Shown: in pieces, positions 26,354 through 34,262 of the stretch
How positions within the stretch are numbered: position 1 is the stretch's first letter
How the letters are laid out: each line of letters starts with the position of its first letter
From: Desulfobulbaceae bacterium
GTDB taxonomy: Bacteria > Desulfobacterota > Desulfobulbia > Desulfobulbales > Desulfocapsaceae
Length of the DNA: 64,000 nt
Assembly (NCBI GenBank): GCA_009773475.1
Contig: WSXV01000003.1
Location: forward strand, 155,179 to 219,178
Reading direction: 5' to 3'
Notes under the pieces: model-generated
Database searches by the model: none
What the model saw: only the letters and a program-made list of their open reading frames with translations
Told to the model about the DNA's origin: nothing
Made by a program: the position numbers and the translations under genes

Positions 26354-27811
26354 ATGGAAGCTCAGGAAATGAATCTTGGAGATTTAAAGGCAATCCTGCT
26401 GCGTCGGCGCTGGGCCTTGCTCCTGCCCGCTGTCGGCGTCTTTCTGCTGGCGGTTGTTATTGCGTTTGTTTTGCCGGCCATCTACCGCTCATCGGCGACG
26501 ATCCTCATCGAGGAGCAGGAGATTCCGGTGGATCTGGTCCAGACAACGGTCAGCAGTTACGCCCAGCAACGTCTGCAAGGCATTAATCAGCGCATCATGA
26601 GCACCTCACGACTGCTTGAAATTATCAAGAGTCTGAAGCTCTATCCTGAGCTGCAGGGCAAGGAGAATCCCGACGAGATTGCTGCCATCATGCGCAAGGA
26701 CATTGCCCTCGACTTTATCCAGGCGGATGTCGTTGATCCTAAGACCGGCCGGGCTTCAATGGCGACCATCGCCTTCAGTCTCTCCTATAACGGCAAGGAT
26801 CCCACCCAGACCCAGAAGGTGGCCTCGGTGCTGTCCTCCCTGTTTCTTGAGGAAAACCTGAAGGTGCGGGAAAAGACGGTGCGTGAGGCCAGCAGCTTCC
26901 TTGAGGTTGAGGCCAACAACGTCAAAAATGATATGGCGGAGATTGACCGTAAGATTGCCCAGTACAAGGAAGAGCATATCAACGAACTGCCCGAGCTGCT
27001 CCAGGTCAACATGCAGAGTCTGCAGAATACCGAGATGAACAGCGACCGCCTCTCAGAACAGATGCGCGGCTTGCGTGAGCGTGAAGGGTATCTTCAGTCC
27101 CAGTTGGTCAGTATCCCCCAAAGTTCTGGTCAGATGCAGAAAAACCGGTTGGAAGAGTTACAAGTGAAGCTGGATAATCTCAAGACGCGGTTTTCCGATC
27201 AGTATCCGGATGTCATTGAGGTGAAATCCGAGATTGCCAAGATTGAAAAAGAGAACAAGGGAAAAGGTTCCGGTGCTCAACCCGGGGTGATGGCTGATAA
27301 TCCCGCCTATATCAATCTGGCGGCCCAACTGGCTAGTACCCGCTCGGAAATTTCCTCGCTGGCCAAGCAGATCACAGCCAATGAAGGAAAAATTGCCCAT
27401 TATCGCAAGCTGGTTGAAGCGACTCCGAGGGTGGAAGAATTTTACCGGACCCTGATCAGTGAACGCGACAATCTGCAGCACAAGTACAGTGAGTTGAGGC
27501 AAAAACATATGCAGGCTCAGGTGGCACAGGGACTGGAAAAGAATCAGCAGGGTGAACGGTTCAGCTTGATCGAGCCGCCTTTGTTGCCGGAAAAGCCAAG
27601 CAAGCCCAACCGGCTGGCCATTATTCTGATTGGACTTGTCCTTGGCCTTGGGGCCGGGGTGGGAACGGCGGCCATGCTCGAATTCAGCGACCAGTCGATC
27701 AGAACCCCGGAGGCTCTCAGCCGGCTGACCTCCTCCCTTGTCCTGGTGACGATCCCGGAGATTGGCGGCAAGGAGAAATCTTCTTTCCTCAAACGGGAGA
27801 GCAAGGGCTGA
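26354..27811 (+). CDS. Wzz/GNVR-type polysaccharide chain-length regulator
   Basis: From ATG 26354 the protein has 485 residues. It shows MNLGDLKAILLRRRW and a first membrane helix (LLLPAVGVFLLAVVIAFVLPAIY), a long periplasmic coiled-coil region rich in Glu, Gln and Leu, and a second helix (LAIILIGLVLGLGAGVGTAAML) with a preceding PPLLPEKPSKPN proline motif. It controls EPS chain length with the CpsD-like ATPase that follows. The GTG at 26321 and ATG 26345 are less likely starts because AGAAGGA precedes 26354 at suitable spacing. The CpsD-like gene is not fused to it. Confidence 0.9.
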   Translation: MEAQEMNLGDLKAILLRRRWALLLPAVGVFLLAVVIAFVLPAIYRSSATILIEEQEIPVDLVQTTVSSYAQQRLQGINQRIMSTSRLLEIIKSLKLYPELQGKENPDEIAAIMRKDIALDFIQADVVDPKTGRASMATIAFSLSYNGKDPTQTQKVASVLSSLFLEENLKVREKTVREASSFLEVEANNVKNDMAEIDRKIAQYKEEHINELPELLQVNMQSLQNTEMNSDRLSEQMRGLREREGYLQSQLVSIPQSSGQMQKNRLEELQVKLDNLKTRFSDQYPDVIEVKSEIAKIEKENKGKGSGAQPGVMADNPAYINLAAQLASTRSEISSLAKQITANEGKIAHYRKLVEATPRVEEFYRTLISERDNLQHKYSELRQKHMQAQVAQGLEKNQQGERFSLIEPPLLPEKPSKPNRLAIILIGLVLGLGAGVGTAAMLEFSDQSIRTPEALSRLTSSLVLVTIPEIGGKEKSSFLKRESKG

Positions 27812-27861
27812 TTGCCGAAGAGTTTCAGATGAACACCTGGCTCTGCAGTTTGAAAATTCGT

Positions 27862-27942
27862 TTAGTGACTTACAGATTATTGTCTTGTTTTTTTACAAGA
27901 AAATAATCTGCAGAAGGCACTTATCCCGTTTATCGGGGTTAG
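27862..27942. repeat. Compound palindrome element, reverse orientation
   Basis: An A+T-rich hairpin (TACAGATTATTGTCTTG paired with CAAGAAAATAATCTG, about 27871-27911) is joined to the CCCGTTTATCGGGG hairpin at 27919-27942. It lies in the 190 bases between the Wzz-like and CpsD-like genes and is inverted relative to the copies at 30745 and 36471. Confidence 0.8.
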
Positions 27943-28000
27943 AGACAAGTAGTGAATTTTATGCAGCCGTATTACTGACGGCTCTTATGGAGAGATGACG

Positions 28001-28807
28001 ATGAATTTGCGTAAAGCGCTGGACAAGGCTCAAAAAGAGCGACAATTTGATGTGTTGGCTGGGGATGGTGGAAATGTCGTTGTGGACAATAGTCTCCCGC
28101 TTCAAAAGGAAGTCGGCAAGGATTGGCAATCTCCGGTCTACTCTGAATCTGCCCAGGTGCAGCTCCATCAGGACATCCTCATGGCCAACAGGTGCGTGTG
28201 TATCGACCCCATGGCCCCGGTGATTGATTCTTACAAGGTGTTGAGAGCCCAGATCCTTCAGAAAACCAGGGAAAAGGGCTGGAACACCTTGATGATCACC
28301 AGCGCTCAACCGGGTGAGGGCAAGACCCTGACCGCCATTAACCTGGCCATTACCTTTTCCAAGGAGTGTGATCAAACGGTCATGCTCGTCGATTGTGATC
28401 TGAAGAAGCAGGATGTGCACAAACGTTTTGGCTATGAGTCCGGCAGAGGTCTGGGAGACTATCTGGTCAACGACGCGGATATGAAAGAGATTATCAGCTG
28501 GCCGGGCATTGACAAGATGACGATTATCTCCGGCGGACAGACTATCCAGGATGGGACGGAAATGCTCGGCTCGCCGCGAATGAAGGCGCTGGTGCAGGAT
28601 ATGAAGGTTCGCTATGCCGATCGTTATGTCATTTATGACGTGCCCTGCCTGCTGGATCGAGCCGATGCCATTACCTTCGCCTCATTTGTTGACGGGATTG
28701 TGATAGTCACCGAGGCTGGCCGGACATCGGCCAAGGATGTTGAAAAAGCCATGAGTCTGGTGCCGCGAGAGAAGGTGCTGGGCTTTGTCCTGAACCGGTT
28801 TCCTTGA
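28001..28807 (+). CDS. CpsD/CapB-like P-loop ATPase of the EPS locus
   Basis: The protein of 268 residues has the BY-kinase fold. EAF-like SYKVLRAQI is followed by Walker A SAQPGEGKT near residue 108, the Walker A' MLVDCDLKKQ and the YVIYDVPCLL motif. It ends at GFVLNRFP and lacks the C-terminal tyrosine cluster that CpsD and Wzc autophosphorylate. So it may act as a ParA-like partner of the Wzz-like protein rather than a classic tyrosine autokinase. ATG 28001 is preferred to 27995 because GGAGAG then has proper spacing. Confidence 0.88.
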   Translation: MNLRKALDKAQKERQFDVLAGDGGNVVVDNSLPLQKEVGKDWQSPVYSESAQVQLHQDILMANRCVCIDPMAPVIDSYKVLRAQILQKTREKGWNTLMITSAQPGEGKTLTAINLAITFSKECDQTVMLVDCDLKKQDVHKRFGYESGRGLGDYLVNDADMKEIISWPGIDKMTIISGGQTIQDGTEMLGSPRMKALVQDMKVRYADRYVIYDVPCLLDRADAITFASFVDGIVIVTEAGRTSAKDVEKAMSLVPREKVLGFVLNRFP

Positions 28808-29115
28808 AAAAAATGATTCATCTAACGAAAGCGTACTGGGATGAACGCATCGTTTTTTATGAAACTGTGCCGTAAGCTTCCCCTCGTTCCCATGCGTCGC
28901 ATCCAGGAAGGGCTCCCCATGTGGCACATGGGGGAGCCAGAGAAAGTGCGGTAAGCGTTTAAGGTAGGTCGGGTTTTAACCCGACAGCAAGGGGCCATTG
29001 CAAGCCTTGTGTCGGGTTAAAACCCGACCTACCGTCATTCTAAGTATTCATCCTTCTTTATCTCAATCAGATTTTCACTCAATCCCCCTAAGGTATATCG
29101 CAAGAGCAGGTAATA
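28808..29115. other. Hairpin-rich gap before the ExeA-like ATPase gene
   Basis: No gene is seen. A GTTCCCATGCG element lies at 28883-28903. A near-perfect 13-base hairpin GGCTCCCCATGTG with its complement lies at 28911-28938. A perfect 24-base inverted repeat lies at 28963-28986 and 29010-29033. Confidence 0.7.
28963..29033. repeat. Long inverted repeat with GTCGGGTTTTAACCCGAC-type arms
   Basis: Perfect 24-base arms (28963-28986 and 29010-29033) start GGTAGGTCGGGTTTTAACCC and surround a 23-base loop. Each arm also folds on itself through CGGGTT/AACCCG. This resembles a known class of dispersed bacterial palindromes. Confidence 0.8.
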
Positions 29116-30360
29116 ATGTACGAAAAGTTCTTCGGGTTTACTGAAAAACCATTTCAGCTGGTCCCCAATCCCAATTTTCTCTATCTCAGCACGAAGCATC
29201 AGAATGCCCTGACTTATCTGGAATATGGTCTTTCAGAGGGGTCGGGGTTTATTTTGCTCACCGGCGATATCGGCGCCGGAAAAACCACCCTGGTTCGCTA
29301 TCTGCTCAACAAGGTTGAGAAGGATATCGAGGTAGGCGTTCTTTTTAATACCAATGTGGATTCCGATGAGCTGCTTGCCCTGGTCATGCAGGAATTTGGT
29401 TTGACCTCATCCCTGGCGAGTAAGTCCGCCTATCTGGATATTATCTTTCATCATCTGATTGAAAGATATGCCCATGGGAAACGGGTGCTGCTGATCATTG
29501 ATGAGGCCCAGAGCCTTTCCGTTTCGGCCCTGGAAGAGGTGCGGATGCTGTCCAACCTGCAGACTGATGATCAATTGCTGCTGCAGGTGATGCTGGTGGG
29601 GCAGCCGGAGTTGAAACGAAAGCTGAACGCCAAGGGCCTGACCCAGCTGTCTCAGCGTATCGGGGTGCATTATCATCTTGGCACCCTGAGTCACGAGGAG
29701 ACCCGTGAATATATCGCCTTCCGCCTGCAAAAGGTTGGTGACGCCCTGGATATTTTTGATGAAGGGGCCATGGATCTTGTTTTCCAGGCCTCCCAGGGGA
29801 TTCCCCGGGTTGTCAATCTGTTATGTGACACTGCGCTGGTGTATGCCTATGGCGAATCGGCGAGCCGGATTGGTGCCGATGTGGTATCGCAGGTTATCCG
29901 TGATAAAGAAGGCTTCGGGCTGATCCAGCAGGGGCAGGTCGATGAGCCTGCCGTGCCCACCGAAGCCATTGACCTGAGTGGCGTCGCTTTTGTTGATCAG
30001 GACCCCAGGATAGCTGCCCTGGAGGCGAAGGTAAACTGGCTGCAGGTGCAGATAGAGAGCCAGCTGACCCAGGCGAATGAGCGTGGAGTGCAATCAACGG
30101 AACGATTGATTGCGGAGCTATCCGGTCTTGTGACGAAGGAAAGAGAGAAGTCCGAAAAACTTCTGCTTGAGCGTGGTAAATTGCTGGCCACGATTGACGA
30201 GCACCAGAGACGTGCTCGTTCGGAATCACCATACGAGATTTCTTTGGTCGCAGAGGAGAGTGCCCAGAAAAGCGTCCCTGAACGCAGCGCCGAACAAGAG
30301 AGCCCTGCTGAACCGAAAGAAAAAAAGTGGTACCAGCGCATAGCCGGCAGCATAAAATAA
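29116..30360 (+). CDS. ExeA-like secretion ATPase of exosortase/EPS loci
   Basis: The 414-residue protein opens MYEKFFGFTEKPFQLVPNP, the typical start of the ExeA/GspA-like AAA family found at PEP-CTERM loci. Walker A is GDIGAGKTT near residue 53, Walker B is VLLIIDEAQSL near residue 125, and an arginine-rich sensor region follows. The C-terminal 100 residues form a charged coiled coil. It completes the set of export genes that starts with the exosortase. The transcript is separated from the CpsD-like gene by the hairpin-rich gap 28808-29115. Confidence 0.88.
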   Translation: MYEKFFGFTEKPFQLVPNPNFLYLSTKHQNALTYLEYGLSEGSGFILLTGDIGAGKTTLVRYLLNKVEKDIEVGVLFNTNVDSDELLALVMQEFGLTSSLASKSAYLDIIFHHLIERYAHGKRVLLIIDEAQSLSVSALEEVRMLSNLQTDDQLLLQVMLVGQPELKRKLNAKGLTQLSQRIGVHYHLGTLSHEETREYIAFRLQKVGDALDIFDEGAMDLVFQASQGIPRVVNLLCDTALVYAYGESASRIGADVVSQVIRDKEGFGLIQQGQVDEPAVPTEAIDLSGVAFVDQDPRIAALEAKVNWLQVQIESQLTQANERGVQSTERLIAELSGLVTKEREKSEKLLLERGKLLATIDEHQRRARSESPYEISLVAEESAQKSVPERSAEQESPAEPKEKKWYQRIAGSIK

Positions 30361-30448
30361 AAATACCGATAGCCGTTTAAGCTTGTCGTTTTTCGGGATT
30401 TTGCTGGTCTGGGGAAGCGGAAGGGCCGGCATCATGGCAAATGAGGAC

Positions 30449-30500
30449 TTAATCCTCGGACGCCAGGATCTCCTGCCAGCTACCTATGCTTTTCCCGGTT
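30449..30500 (-). pseudogene. Relic of a HAD-hydrolase 3' end
   Basis: On the minus strand this stretch encodes GKSIGSWQEILASED and a stop. It closely matches the end of the intact HAD protein (LKSVGSWQEIRAMLAL) encoded at 30824-31396, and the nucleotide sequence is similar over about 36 bases. No other part of a HAD gene is attached; upstream (higher coordinates) a CATGGGAAC palindrome takes over. Confidence 0.6.
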
Positions 30501-30508
30501 GGTCTTCT

Positions 30509-30533
30509 GGTTCCTATGCGCCGCATGGGAACC
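30509..30533. repeat. GGTTCCTATGCG/CGCATGGGAACC palindrome
   Basis: Twelve-base arms with one mismatch around a single base. Related to the elements at 16969, 28883 and 30618. Confidence 0.65.
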
Positions 30534-30744
30534 TCTCCCTGCCTGCGTTGCAGGCCGTAGCTAACCCAGGATGCACAGGTAAGCAAAGCAAAAGCGTTAA
30601 CTCCGAGGGTCGTAACTGGATGCGGCGCATGGGAACGCAACGGGATCAAGCGTTACATATCCGGCTCGTCCGGTAAAGAAAACTCCCCTCCCTCGACAAG
30701 GGGTTGGGGGTAGGTGAAGAAGTAGACGTTTCCATACTGAAAAG

Positions 30745-30827
30745 GTAAGGCACTAACCCCGATAAACGGGATTAGTGCCTTACAGAGTGTTTTCTTGAAA
30801 AAAAGAAAACACTCTGTAAGGCACTAA
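30745..30827. repeat. Compound palindrome element, best-preserved copy
   Basis: GTAAGGCACTAA occurs at 30745-30756, inverted at 30772-30783 and direct again at 30816-30827. The first pair forms a hairpin around CCCGATAAACGGG. The second pair belongs to a perfect 23-base inverted repeat (30774-30796 with 30803-30825) and a six-base loop. The last arm contains the stop codon of the minus-strand HAD gene. Confidence 0.88.
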
Positions 30828-31396
30828 AGGGCCAGCATGGCCCGGATCTCCTGCCAGCTTCCAACGCTCTTCAGGCCATGTCGGCCCTGGTTCCAGGGCT
30901 GGGAGAAGACAACGGGGGTGATGGCCACATCCGCAAGCTGCAGGCAGGTCTCGATGCGGTCGTCAACAAAGTAGCGGAGCTTGTGCTCATGGATGTAGCG
31001 GGCCTTGTCGTCATGATGGCCCATGGCCACCAGGCGGATATTGGCGCAGGCCGCAGCGGGGAAAAAATGTTCCAGCCAGTCCTGGACGGGTTGGTGCAGA
31101 GAGCGGGCGGTGATGATGGTGACCGGGGCTGCGCCTGCCATCTCGCTGATGACCTGAACCGCTCCTTCCATGGGTTGCAGGCCGGTGCCCAAGGAATCTT
31201 GGAGAATGGCCCCAAAAATCGTCTCCACCACTCCCACCGGGATGCTCAGGCAATCCTCTACCTGGAAACTGGTGATATCTTCCAGGGTGAAAGAGCAATA
31301 GGCATGCTCTTCGCAAGCCATACGGATAAAAGCCGCCGCCGTGTCGGCAATGACTCCGTCCAGATCAAAACCAATCTCACCGCTGTCAATTTTCAT
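30824..31396 (-). CDS. HAD-superfamily hydrolase (5'-nucleotidase-like)
   Basis: The 190-residue protein has the HAD nucleophile motif GFDLDGVIAD near residue 8, motif II VTIITAR near residue 92 and the acidic motif YFVDDRIETC near residue 142. Layout and size fit the small 5'(3')-deoxyribonucleotidase/uncharacterised HAD group. Its ATG overlaps the stop of the PanE gene by four bases (ATGA), so the two are translationally coupled. Its stop codon falls within the compound palindrome at 30745-30827, so the repeat probably shaped the current C-terminus. Confidence 0.82.
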   Translation of the reverse strand: MKIDSGEIGFDLDGVIADTAAAFIRMACEEHAYCSFTLEDITSFQVEDCLSIPVGVVETIFGAILQDSLGTGLQPMEGAVQVISEMAGAAPVTIITARSLHQPVQDWLEHFFPAAACANIRLVAMGHHDDKARYIHEHKLRYFVDDRIETCLQLADVAITPVVFSQPWNQGRHGLKSVGSWQEIRAMLAL

Positions 31397-32373
31397 TCGG
31401 TTGCTGTCCTTGTCGTATTCCTGGTGTCCTGTCTTTCCTGTCCGTAGTTTCTTTCCATTTCCTTGATCTGTTCCACCACCTCTTCATTGAAGGGGGTGGC
31501 GATTCCAACCCTTTTTCCCTCCTTGACCACAGCCCCATTGATCGCTTCTATCTCGGTTAGCCTTTTGCGGCGACGATCCTGGAGCATGGACGAGATGTTT
31601 CTAGCCGTACTTTTACATACCGCAAGGGCCGCCTGCACCGGATCCGCATTAACGTTAATCCCACCGGCTCTGGCCACTGCTTCGGCCTCCCGCACAAGTT
31701 TTTTCAATCGGCCGCGGGCGGCACAGGAGATGAGAAGCTGGCCATTGGTGCAGTTGAAGAGGGCGGTAAGCGGGTTGATCCCGACATTAACGAAGAGTTT
31801 TGCCCAGAGATGGGTGAGGATGTCGTCAGGCAGAGAAACTATCAGCCCCGCTTCGCGCAGGAGATCTGCCAGGTTGCGCAGTAGTTGCTGCTGTTGCTCG
31901 CCGGGATGGCCTGAAAATCCGATCCGGGTCTCGCCCCGGCCTGCATGGCGTACATGTCCGGGGGCAAGCAGGGTGGCACCTTCCGAGCTGACGGCAAAGG
32001 CTGGAGTGGTGGGGAGGATGACCCTCTCTTTTATATCAAGATGGCCAATCCCGTTTTGCATAAATACCAGAAGGGTCTGGGGGGTGATGACGGGATGGCA
32101 GAATCGCAGGCAGCTTTCCAGATCGTGGGATTTGACGGTGAGGCAAAGAATATCCACCGGGCCGATGGCCTGGGGCTCGGAACAGACAGTAATCTTCTGT
32201 TGCTGTTGATTGCCGTCTGTTTCGTAAAAGATGCCTTGAGTATTAAGAAACCGTGCCCGTTCCTGCTGGTGGTCCAAAAGCCACAGGCTGTGACCGGAGT
32301 CCGCCAGCCTGGGAGCAAGCAGAGCGGCCAGCAGGCAGCCGAGGGCCCCTGGGCCGGCGATGGCAATACGCAT
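31393..32373 (-). CDS. panE: 2-dehydropantoate 2-reductase (ketopantoate reductase)
   Basis: The 326-residue protein starts MRIAIAGPGALGCLLAALL, the NADPH-binding loop of the ApbA/PanE family. It has KLFVNVGINPLTALFNCTNG near residue 190 with the catalytic lysine region, and a C-terminal helical domain ending in RKRLTEIEAINGAVV. The enzyme reduces ketopantoate to pantoate for coenzyme A synthesis. A family member acting on another 2-oxo acid cannot be excluded. It is coupled to the HAD gene downstream. Confidence 0.9.
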   Translation of the reverse strand: MRIAIAGPGALGCLLAALLAPRLADSGHSLWLLDHQQERARFLNTQGIFYETDGNQQQQKITVCSEPQAIGPVDILCLTVKSHDLESCLRFCHPVITPQTLLVFMQNGIGHLDIKERVILPTTPAFAVSSEGATLLAPGHVRHAGRGETRIGFSGHPGEQQQQLLRNLADLLREAGLIVSLPDDILTHLWAKLFVNVGINPLTALFNCTNGQLLISCAARGRLKKLVREAEAVARAGGINVNADPVQAALAVCKSTARNISSMLQDRRRKRLTEIEAINGAVVKEGKRVGIATPFNEEVVEQIKEMERNYGQERQDTRNTTRTATE

Positions 32374-32399
32374 TGGGTTTCCGTTATAACGATGCCTGA

Positions 32400-33377
32400 T
32401 TATTGAACGATCTTTGCCTCTTCCACGAGCACCACGTAGCTGTAACCCGCGCCAAAATCCTTGTTGGCCCGGACGATGCCTTCGATGGTGATGATCTCCT
32501 TGTCTTTGGGCGGCTCGGCGTTGGTGGTGACGACCAGATCATGGGTGTTGTTTAACGGGTCTCCGGTGCCATCCTGGAGATGAATCCAGTTCTTTCCCAT
32601 GATCATGGGGCTGAACTTGACCACCTTTCCCTGGATACGGACGGTCTGGCCGTCCAGCTTGGTGTTCCCGGCAAAGAGCTCGGCCACGGTATGACCATTC
32701 TCGCCTGCTGCCTTGTCAACCTTCACCTCGGAAAACGGGGCAATTGCTCCCTGGCTGCCGCCGGATTCCATCTTTGCCTGCATGGTCGGGGAAGGGCCTT
32801 CAGCCTTAACGGCCTCGGCAAAGGCCGTTGAGCCTGCAGCTTTGTCGGCATCCGTTGGAGCAGGGATCTGGCCATGATGGGGGTCAGCCGCGCCCTTGCC
32901 CATGGGGCCTGTGCCGGTCATCTCCGGGGAAGGAGCCGTCTGACCCACAAGACCGGAGGAGAAAATAATCGATTCAAAAGTTCTGCTCAGTGATTTGCTG
33001 GTGAAATTCGGCATCACCATGCCGTCATAATAGGAGATTTCCTCCCCGGTTGTAACCTTGGACTCAGGAATTGCTACCCATTGCCGGGCCTTACCGGTAT
33101 CCACCAGGAGATAGGTGTATCCCGCTGCATCCATGGTCTCCAGCACCTTGCCGGGGATGGTATCTCCCTGTTTGGGGCTGGCCTGGGGCATGGTTATTTG
33201 AGGTGTCTCAACAGCGGGGACAGCGGGTTTTGGAGCGGTAATCGCTGGGGTGGAAGTGCTTTTCTCGGATGCAGTGCCGCCGCTTGCTTTTTCTTTCTTG
33301 GCATCGTCCCCCTGACTGTTACAGGCAGTAAGGAGAAGACAGAGGCAGAGTGCTGATTTTCGGAAGGTTTTTTTCAT
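32400..33377 (-). CDS. Lipoprotein with OB-fold-like domain
   Basis: From the ATG at 33377 the protein has 325 residues and a lipoprotein signal (LCLCLLLTACNSQG). A Pro/Ala/Lys-rich linker follows, then a domain with IPGKVLETMDAAGYTYLLVDTG near residue 75. A C-terminal domain reads VRIQGKVVKFSPMIMGKNWIHLQDGTG, the pattern of bacterial OB-fold proteins. Both segments look like OB-type modules. It is expected in the periplasm on a lipid anchor; partner and ligand are unknown. GAGG lies about six bases before the ATG, and the longer frame upstream is rejected because of the lipobox. Confidence 0.78.
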   Translation of the reverse strand: MKKTFRKSALCLCLLLTACNSQGDDAKKEKASGGTASEKSTSTPAITAPKPAVPAVETPQITMPQASPKQGDTIPGKVLETMDAAGYTYLLVDTGKARQWVAIPESKVTTGEEISYYDGMVMPNFTSKSLSRTFESIIFSSGLVGQTAPSPEMTGTGPMGKGAADPHHGQIPAPTDADKAAGSTAFAEAVKAEGPSPTMQAKMESGGSQGAIAPFSEVKVDKAAGENGHTVAELFAGNTKLDGQTVRIQGKVVKFSPMIMGKNWIHLQDGTGDPLNNTHDLVVTTNAEPPKDKEIITIEGIVRANKDFGAGYSYVVLVEEAKIVQ

Positions 33378-33461
33378 GGTGATCCTCGAAAAAATAAATT
33401 GTGTCAAAAAAGGAGCAGTTGTTTGTGTTTCTTGCACTGCTCTGAAAAGAGATACACAAAG

Positions 33462-33989
33462 CTAGTCATCCTCAAGCAGAAAGGCAATGTACTCAAGGAT
33501 GGATTTGGCCCACAGATTGTAGCCTGCCTCGGTGAAATGAATGCCGTCCGCCTGAAAAAGTCCGGCCTTGATGGATTTAAAGTTGGCGAACAAATCCAGA
33601 AAACAGCAGCCGGACTGGAGAGAAATTGTCTTCATGGAAAGATTGAGCTGTTGTACTGCTTCCTGGTCAATCCAGGAGATTTGCAGGGGGAAGAGGCTGT
33701 TGATGATAACCTCTGCCGTTGGGTAATACTGGCTTAAGAGGACAACGGATTTTTGCAGGGAGTCGAGATAGGTATAATCTTCCATGAGAAGATTGTTGGT
33801 GCCGATCATGATGAAGATGATCTGGGGATCAGCTGCCTGATCTTTGATGAGGGTCATTTTATTCAGGAGGCTTTGCACGGTCTCGCCGCAGGTACTCAAG
33901 TTCTGGACTTCGAAATGAGTAATGCGAGCCTGCCAGTCGAAATTGGCAATCAGAGAATCCCCGAGAAAAAGTAATCTGCCCTGCTTCAT
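33462..33989 (-). CDS. SGNH/GDSL-family hydrolase
   Basis: The protein of 175 residues from the ATG at 33989 has block I LLFLGDSLIANF, block III IMIGTNNL and block V DGIHFTEAGY, giving the Ser-Asp-His triad of SGNH esterases/lipases. No signal peptide is seen, so it is likely cytoplasmic. A TTG at 34031 in the same frame is possible; neither start has a clear ribosome site. The substrate is unknown. Confidence 0.85.
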   Translation of the reverse strand: MKQGRLLFLGDSLIANFDWQARITHFEVQNLSTCGETVQSLLNKMTLIKDQAADPQIIFIMIGTNNLLMEDYTYLDSLQKSVVLLSQYYPTAEVIINSLFPLQISWIDQEAVQQLNLSMKTISLQSGCCFLDLFANFKSIKAGLFQADGIHFTEAGYNLWAKSILEYIAFLLEDD

Positions 33990-34027
33990 GTGTGCGCGAA
34001 TGGAGACGATAGGAGTAAGTGTGCTGC

Positions 34028-34246
34028 TCAATACGAATGAAATGATACTGAGTTCACTGGAAAATTTTGAAATGACACAAAAAATGTTTTACCATAGGAG
34101 CCTTTGCCTGCCAATTTTTTTTCCCCCTTGTCAGCGTTTTCTTGATCTCCAGACACCATTGCTTCTCTCACCTTGAGGCTCACCTTGATAGATTTTCCAT
34201 GGCAGACCTTTGTGAAAAAGACATGGTCAACGGGAAAAGCCGGCAT
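34028..34246 (-). CDS. Possible small hypothetical protein (72 aa)
   Basis: From ATG 34246 an open frame runs to 34028 between the GlgX gene and the SGNH gene. The frame remains open upstream into the GlgX 3' end (residues reading QNLERRLEK before the ATG). The product is basic and charged (KVCHGKSIKVSLKVREAM) with no family I recognise. No ribosome site is clear. It may be a real short gene, an eroded one, or chance. Confidence 0.25.
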   Translation of the reverse strand: MPAFPVDHVFFTKVCHGKSIKVSLKVREAMVSGDQENADKGEKKLAGKGSYGKTFFVSFQNFPVNSVSFHSY

Positions 34247-34262
34247 CTTTTCGAGCCGTCTT

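Larger units (their letters stand above)
30361..30823. other. Repeat-rich gap between the EPS locus and the HAD gene
   Basis: No intact gene. The gap holds a HAD 3' relic (30449-30500), two CATGGGAAC-type palindromes (30509-30533 and 30618-30637) and the compound palindrome element at 30745-30827. Confidence 0.7.
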
